NCBI RefSeq assembly: GCF_001514235.1
Contig: NZ_KQ948937.1
Coordinates: 2,199-66,198, forward strand
Reading direction: 5' to 3'
From: Streptomyces caeruleatus
Lineage (GTDB): Bacteria > Actinomycetota > Actinomycetes > Streptomycetales > Streptomycetaceae
DNA length: 64,000 bases
Shown here in pieces: positions 59,945-64,000 of this stretch; the stretch's first letter is position 1, and each line of letters starts with the position of its first letter. A model generated the notes under the pieces. It was not told the origin of the DNA. It searched no databases and worked only from the letters and a program-made list of their open reading frames with translations. The position numbers and the translations under genes were made by a program.

Positions 59945-62485
59945 GTGAGCATCATGGAGGGCGCTGAGCCGTACGGGGCCAGTGACCGGCAGGTATTACC
60001 CGACGCGGCACCGGTTCTCGAGCTCTCGACCGACCGGCCACGACTGACCGCCAGGGAGTTCCGAGGCGAGACCGAGAGCATGTCGCTCCCCGCTGAAACG
60101 GTGGCGCGACTGGACGAGTTGAGTGCCAGGACCGGCGTTCCTCCGACGGTGGTGGTGCTCACCGGGTGGGCCGCCGTGCTGAACCGCCACACAGGACAGC
60201 GCGACCTTCTGCTGGGTGTGGACGCGGCCCGGTTCGCCGAGGCGTCGAACGCCGACGCGCCGGCCGGCACCGGTATCGTCCCGCTGCGCGTGGAGCTCCG
60301 CCCCGAGGCCCCGTTCGCCGCCGAGCTCCGCCGCTTCTACGACCACGTCGTCGACGTCCTGCGGAAGCCGCTGGTCACCCGGGCGTCCGTGCCCTTGCGC
60401 GCCGTCACCGGGCCGGTGTCCCCGCAGGCCGTGCGCCGGGCGGCACCGGATGTCGCGCTGTCCATGGAGCGCGACGGAGCGGACACCGTCCTGTCCCTCC
60501 ACTACAACGCGAGCCTGTTCATGCGTACGACCGCGGCCTGGATGCTCGGCCACTGTGCGGCGCTGCTCTCGGAGGCGGTGGCCAAGCCCGAACAGCCCGT
60601 GCGGGACCTGCGGGTGCAGGACACACCGAGCGCGGCGGACGCCTGGCCGCTGCCGACGCCGGACGGTTTCACCGCCCCGGCGCCCGCGGAGCGGGACGAG
60701 ACCCTCGTCGGCCGTTTCCGCCGTACGGCCGCCGCGCAGGGGGATCGGATCGCCGTGACCGGTCCCTCGGGAACCCTCACCTACCGGGAGCTGGATCGCA
60801 GCACCAGCCGTACGGCCCGGCGTATCCCCCGGGCGGTGGGGCCGGGCCGGGTCGTCGGACTGCTGTGCGCACACGACATCGGTTCCGTGGCCGGGGTGTG
60901 GTCGGTGCTCAAGACGGGCGCGGCGTACGTCCCGCTCGATCCACGGCAGCCGGACAGCCGCCTCACCCGGCTCCTGCTGGACGCCGATGCCGACGCGATC
61001 GTCTGCGACCCCGACCTCGCGGACCGAGCCGCTTCCCTGTCCCGGGGGATCCACGTCGTCCCGCTCGACCTGAGCGGCCCCGACACCACGGCGGACCCGA
61101 CCGACGCCGGTGACCCCGGTGCCGGTGACCCCGATCCCGGGGACCTGGATGGGGGCGACCCCGATGCCCTCGCCTACCTCCTGCACACCTCCGGCTCCAG
61201 CGGCAGGCCGAAGGCCGTGATGCAGACACAGAGCAACGTCCTCGCGCACGCCCTCGTCTATGCCACCCGGATCCGCATCGGGCCCGGTGACCAGGTGCCG
61301 CTGCTGGCGCGCTACAACTTCGACGCGGCCGTCATGGATCTGTACGGGGCACTGCTGACCGGAGCGACCCTGCATGTCCTCGACCCCCTGCTGCCGGCAG
61401 CACAGCTGCGCGACCGGCTCGCCGACGCCGAGGCGTCCGTGGTGCACTGCACCCCGACGCTCTTCCGCCACCTGCTCGGTGACCTCCCCCCGCCGGAGGC
61501 AGCACAGCCCGTCGCGGCGCTGCGATCCGTCCGCGTGGTGGTGCTCGGCGGCGAGGAGGCGACCCAGCAGGACCTGCGCGGGTTCCTCGCGGCCTTCCCC
61601 GCAACCAGCCGCCTGGTCAACGGACTCGGGCCGACCGAGTGCACGATGGCCGTGCAGCACCTGGCGGGCCGGGCCGACCTCGGCGGCACCGTGCTGCCGG
61701 TCGGACACCCCGTCGAAGGGGTGCAGGTCCGGCTCGTCGACCCCGACGGCCACCCCACGGAGCTCTGCGGCGAGCTGGAGATCCGCGGTGAACGCATCGC
61801 CTCCGGTTACTGGAACCAGCCCGAGGTGACGGCCGCGGCGTTCCGTACCGATGCCGACGGCACCCGCTGCTACCGAACGGGCGACCTGGCGCGACGCCGG
61901 GCCGACGGGGCGCTGGTCTTCCGCGGACGCAAGGACCGGCAGATCAAGATCCGCGGCCACCGGGTCGAGCCGGGCGAGATCGAAGCGGTGCTGCGCGGCC
62001 ATCCCACGGTCGCGGAGGCCGTGCTGACCGTCGACACCCGGCAGTCCGGCGCCCGGCTGGTCGCCCATGTCACGCCCGCGACGGCCTTTCTGCCGGACGT
62101 GGACGAACTCCGTGGCTATCTGGCGCGGATCCTGCCGGAACACGCCGTGCCCTGGCGCATCGTCGCCCTGGAGCGACTGCCCCTCGGCCCGACCGGCAAG
62201 CTGGACCGTTCCGCGCTCCCCGCACCCGAAGAGGCCGTGTCCCGCGGCGCCGAGACACCGAGGACACCGACGGAGCTGGCGGTGGCCGGCATCTGGTGCC
62301 GGGTGCTGGGCATCGCCTCGCCGGAGCTGCACGGCAACTTCATGGCCAGCGGTGGGGATTCGATACGGACGCTGGACCTGCTCGTCGCCGTCAAGGACGA
62401 GCTGGGTGTCGAGGTACCCCTGACGGAATTCCTCGCCGCCCCCACCATCGCGACGCTGGCCCACGTGATCGAACGGGAGAAATGA
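59945..62485 (+). CDS. nonribosomal peptide synthetase module: half condensation domain, adenylation, PCP
   Basis: Residues 1-230 of 846 resemble only the C-terminal half of a condensation domain (LELSTDRPRLTAREFRGE, SARTGVPPTVVVLTGWAAVL), without HHxxxD. The adenylation domain (about 255-760) has YLLHTSGSSGRPKAVMQTQS (A3), LVNGLGPTECTM (A5), YRTGDLARRRADGALVFRGR (A7-A8), and LPLGPTGKLDRSAL with Lys 752. The PCP has NFMASGGDSIRTLDL with Ser 806. An acidic Gly-Asp-Pro-rich insert (about 384-408) precedes A3. By eye the specificity residues read D-A-M-H-V-G-G-M-A-K, which I cannot assign. A TTA codon occurs at residue 18 (59996-59998). GTG 59945 or ATG 59954 may start it. The ligase gene overlaps its stop. 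Confidence 0.92.
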   Translation: MSIMEGAEPYGASDRQVLPDAAPVLELSTDRPRLTAREFRGETESMSLPAETVARLDELSARTGVPPTVVVLTGWAAVLNRHTGQRDLLLGVDAARFAEASNADAPAGTGIVPLRVELRPEAPFAAELRRFYDHVVDVLRKPLVTRASVPLRAVTGPVSPQAVRRAAPDVALSMERDGADTVLSLHYNASLFMRTTAAWMLGHCAALLSEAVAKPEQPVRDLRVQDTPSAADAWPLPTPDGFTAPAPAERDETLVGRFRRTAAAQGDRIAVTGPSGTLTYRELDRSTSRTARRIPRAVGPGRVVGLLCAHDIGSVAGVWSVLKTGAAYVPLDPRQPDSRLTRLLLDADADAIVCDPDLADRAASLSRGIHVVPLDLSGPDTTADPTDAGDPGAGDPDPGDLDGGDPDALAYLLHTSGSSGRPKAVMQTQSNVLAHALVYATRIRIGPGDQVPLLARYNFDAAVMDLYGALLTGATLHVLDPLLPAAQLRDRLADAEASVVHCTPTLFRHLLGDLPPPEAAQPVAALRSVRVVVLGGEEATQQDLRGFLAAFPATSRLVNGLGPTECTMAVQHLAGRADLGGTVLPVGHPVEGVQVRLVDPDGHPTELCGELEIRGERIASGYWNQPEVTAAAFRTDADGTRCYRTGDLARRRADGALVFRGRKDRQIKIRGHRVEPGEIEAVLRGHPTVAEAVLTVDTRQSGARLVAHVTPATAFLPDVDELRGYLARILPEHAVPWRIVALERLPLGPTGKLDRSALPAPEEAVSRGAETPRTPTELAVAGIWCRVLGIASPELHGNFMASGGDSIRTLDLLVAVKDELGVEVPLTEFLAAPTIATLAHVIEREK

Positions 62486-63882
62486 TGCTGGTCCTGCCTG
62501 CGGCACGGGAACGCGTTCGTGCCTCCGACGGCGACCCCGGGCGGACGACCCGGGTCCTCGTCGGCAACGACTTCAGCGAGGACGTGCGCACCGACCGCGG
62601 CTGGACGGGGTGGTGGGTGCAGCGCATCGCCTGGTTCGCCGAGGAGGGCGACACCCTGGTCCTGCCGACGCACCCGGAGGAGGCGTTCCTCGCGTACGTG
62701 ACCGCTCTGACCGGAGTGCGCCGCGAGACGCTGAGCATCGTCGTACCGCCGACGCGGGAGGGCAGCGAGGGCACGCTCTCCCCCGCCCGGCTCGCCGACC
62801 CGGAGTTCGTCGCCTCGCTGGCGGCGGCCATCGGCGACCGGGAGGTGAGCCATCTGTCGGCGCTGTGGCCCGACGCGGCCGTGGCCCGCCTGGCCCGCAC
62901 CCTCGGTGTGCGGTCCGCGATGCCCGGCTACGGATTCGTCGACCAGGCCGGCGGAGTGCTGGTCAACAGCAAAGCCGTGTTCCGTACGATCGCCGGCGGC
63001 GCGGGCGTGCCGATGCCGGAAGGGGCCGTGTGCACCAGTCCGGAGGTCGCCGAGGAGGCGATCCTGGAGCTGCTGGACGGGGGCCCCGTGGTCGTCAAGC
63101 ACGACTACATGTCGGGCGGGCGCGGCAACGAGATCCTCACCACGGGCGAACAGTTCCGTCCGATCGGCGCCCGCCGGGTGATCCGGGTGGCCGGCCGCGA
63201 GGACGTCAGGGCCTATCTGCGGGAGCGGTGGGACTGGCTGACGTCCGGCGGCAGGGGGCGCCCGGTCGCAGAGCGCTATGTCCGCGACAGCTCGGCGTAC
63301 TTCTCGGAGTTCCTCGTCACCGACGAGGGCGTGGAGTTCACCGGCGACGGCGAACTGCTGTCGGCGCCGTACGCCGTCGGGCAGATCATGCCGTCCCAGG
63401 GCCTGGAGCCGGAGGTGCTCGGCCGGATCGTCGAGGGCGGCCGCAGACTGGGCGAGGCACTGCGCGCGCTGGGATACCGGGGCGTCCTGGGGCCGGACAC
63501 CATCGTGACGCCGGAACGGGAGGTCCTGTTCACGGAGTACAACGGTCGGGTCACCGGGTCCACCCATATCCACGGCCGCATAGGACGGTTCGCCGTCGGG
63601 GACGGCTTCGGTAAGGACCGGGTCATTCTGGAACGGGTGTGGCCCGAGGGGTGGTCGACGCCGTCCTTCTCCGCCGCCCTCGACACGCTCCGGCAGGCCG
63701 GTCTCGCCTACGATCCCGCGACCCGCACCGGTGTCGTGCTGACCAACGCCTTCGACAACAACAACGGCGTCATGTACTGCGTCGTCGCGGCGGATCTGAG
63801 CTCCGCGTGGAGCTGCGACCGGACGCTGAAAACCCTGTTCGCCGTCTCCGAGCAGTCCGTCGGCGGCTCCGACCGTATCTAG
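62482..63882 (+). CDS. ATP-grasp peptide ligase, PGM1 type (pre-ATP-grasp plus ATP-grasp)
   Basis: The 466-residue protein has the pre-ATP-grasp domain (RVLVGNDFSEDVRTDRGWTG, WWVQRIAWFAEEGDTLVLPT). The ATP-grasp fold follows with LVNSKAVFRTIAGGAGVPMP, PVVVKHDYMSGGRGNEILTT (ATP-binding Lys and glycine loop), GVLGPDTIVTPEREVLFTEY, NGRVTGSTHIHG, and the end VLTNAFDNNNGVMYCVVAAD. This layout matches the pheganomycin ligase PGM1 and relatives, which join a nonproteinogenic amino acid to a peptide at the expense of ATP. ATG 62482 overlaps the NRPS stop, and a second ATG follows directly. It likely couples the NRPS/oxidase-made unit to another amine or peptide. No precursor peptide gene is visible in the window. 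Confidence 0.88.
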   Translation: MMLVLPAARERVRASDGDPGRTTRVLVGNDFSEDVRTDRGWTGWWVQRIAWFAEEGDTLVLPTHPEEAFLAYVTALTGVRRETLSIVVPPTREGSEGTLSPARLADPEFVASLAAAIGDREVSHLSALWPDAAVARLARTLGVRSAMPGYGFVDQAGGVLVNSKAVFRTIAGGAGVPMPEGAVCTSPEVAEEAILELLDGGPVVVKHDYMSGGRGNEILTTGEQFRPIGARRVIRVAGREDVRAYLRERWDWLTSGGRGRPVAERYVRDSSAYFSEFLVTDEGVEFTGDGELLSAPYAVGQIMPSQGLEPEVLGRIVEGGRRLGEALRALGYRGVLGPDTIVTPEREVLFTEYNGRVTGSTHIHGRIGRFAVGDGFGKDRVILERVWPEGWSTPSFSAALDTLRQAGLAYDPATRTGVVLTNAFDNNNGVMYCVVAADLSSAWSCDRTLKTLFAVSEQSVGGSDRI

Positions 63883-63902
63883 GGCAAGGGAACTCAGGTC
63901 TT

Positions 63903-64000
63903 ATGCATGTCTCGCACGAGGACGATCCGGTTCTCGAACGTTTCCATTTCCTGGTCAACGCGCCCGCCCTCTTCAACGCGGTCGCCACGGCGGTGGACCT
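63903..64000 (+). CDS. O-methyltransferase-like protein, N-terminal start (cut by window edge)
   Basis: Only 32 residues are present: HEDDPVLERFHFLVNAPALF, then NAVATAVDL. The FxLVNAPALFNAVxTAVxL opening is that of the dimerisation domain of SAM-dependent O-methyltransferases of the acetylserotonin/hydroxyneurosporene type. ATG 63903 is 20 bases after the ligase stop, so it belongs to the same transcript. It suggests a methylated product. Confidence 0.7.
   Translation, partial: MHVSHEDDPVLERFHFLVNAPALFNAVATAVD

Noticed and set aside
1..64000. CRISPR array or long tandem repeats
   Set aside because: I saw no regularly spaced repeat units of CRISPR length. The only repeat runs are short acidic-codon repeats in the NRPS and WD40 coding repeats.

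Overview
The window is high-GC actinobacterial DNA, almost certainly Streptomyces. The evidence is a strong G/C bias at third codon positions, many GTG and TTG starts, tight ATGA/GTGA overlaps between genes, a gamma-butyrolactone (GBL) signalling set, SARP and StrR type regulators, TTA codons confined to a few accessory genes, and several biosynthetic gene blocks separated by transposase scars. It reads as an accessory, secondary-metabolite-rich part of a chromosome arm or a large plasmid.

Region 1 (1-13.8 kb) looks like the regulatory edge of a polyketide-type cluster. On the minus strand are a 2-oxoacid dehydrogenase E1 pair, a small acyl-CoA carboxylase epsilon-like protein, a type II thioesterase, a StrR-type activator, a HAD phosphatase and a GBL receptor. 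On the plus strand are an AfsA-type GBL synthase, an acyl-CoA dehydrogenase-fold enzyme and a second receptor-like TetR protein. Three copies of one operator, ATACCT-N6-AGGTAT, sit before the StrR gene, between receptor and synthase, and before the second receptor, so the whole quorum circuit can be read from the DNA. A small ATPase, an NADP oxidoreductase, an old-yellow-enzyme, an ArsR repressor with a 43-bp palindromic operator and a 14-TM exporter follow.

Region 2 (13.9-26.3 kb) is bracketed by two same-orientation copies of the 3' end of tRNA-Thr(CGU), each followed by an intrinsic terminator. Between them lie a seven-gene minus-strand type II fatty-acid-like operon (acyltransferase, acyl-CoA oxidase, two KAS III, ketoreductase, ACP, KAS II), an HTH-TPR regulator, a divergent IspH-like protein and decayed genes. 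It looks like a tRNA-associated island that has lost its integrase.

Region 3 (26.3-44.9 kb) holds two secreted hydrolases, a large HTH-NTPase-WD40 protein, an atypical response regulator lacking the phospho-acceptor Asp, small exported proteins, an orphan osmolyte-binding lipoprotein, a multi-sensor SpoIIE phosphatase, and remnants of at least six transposase families (IS256, IS701, IS5, ISAs1, IS66, IS21).

Region 4 (44.9-50.6 kb) has a tryptophanase next to an aromatic prenyltransferase, matching a prenylindole cassette, with a divergent SARP-NTPase regulator.

Region 5 (50.8-64 kb, running off the end) is an unusual nonribosomal assembly. One strand carries a lone carrier protein, a luciferase-like monooxygenase, two aberrant condensation proteins, a P450 with its ferredoxin and a KAS III-like enzyme. 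The other strand carries a glycine-oxidase-like flavoenzyme, a half-C/A/PCP synthetase, a PGM1-type ATP-grasp peptide ligase and the start of an O-methyltransferase. I could not match this combination to a known product. It is the best candidate here for an undescribed pathway.
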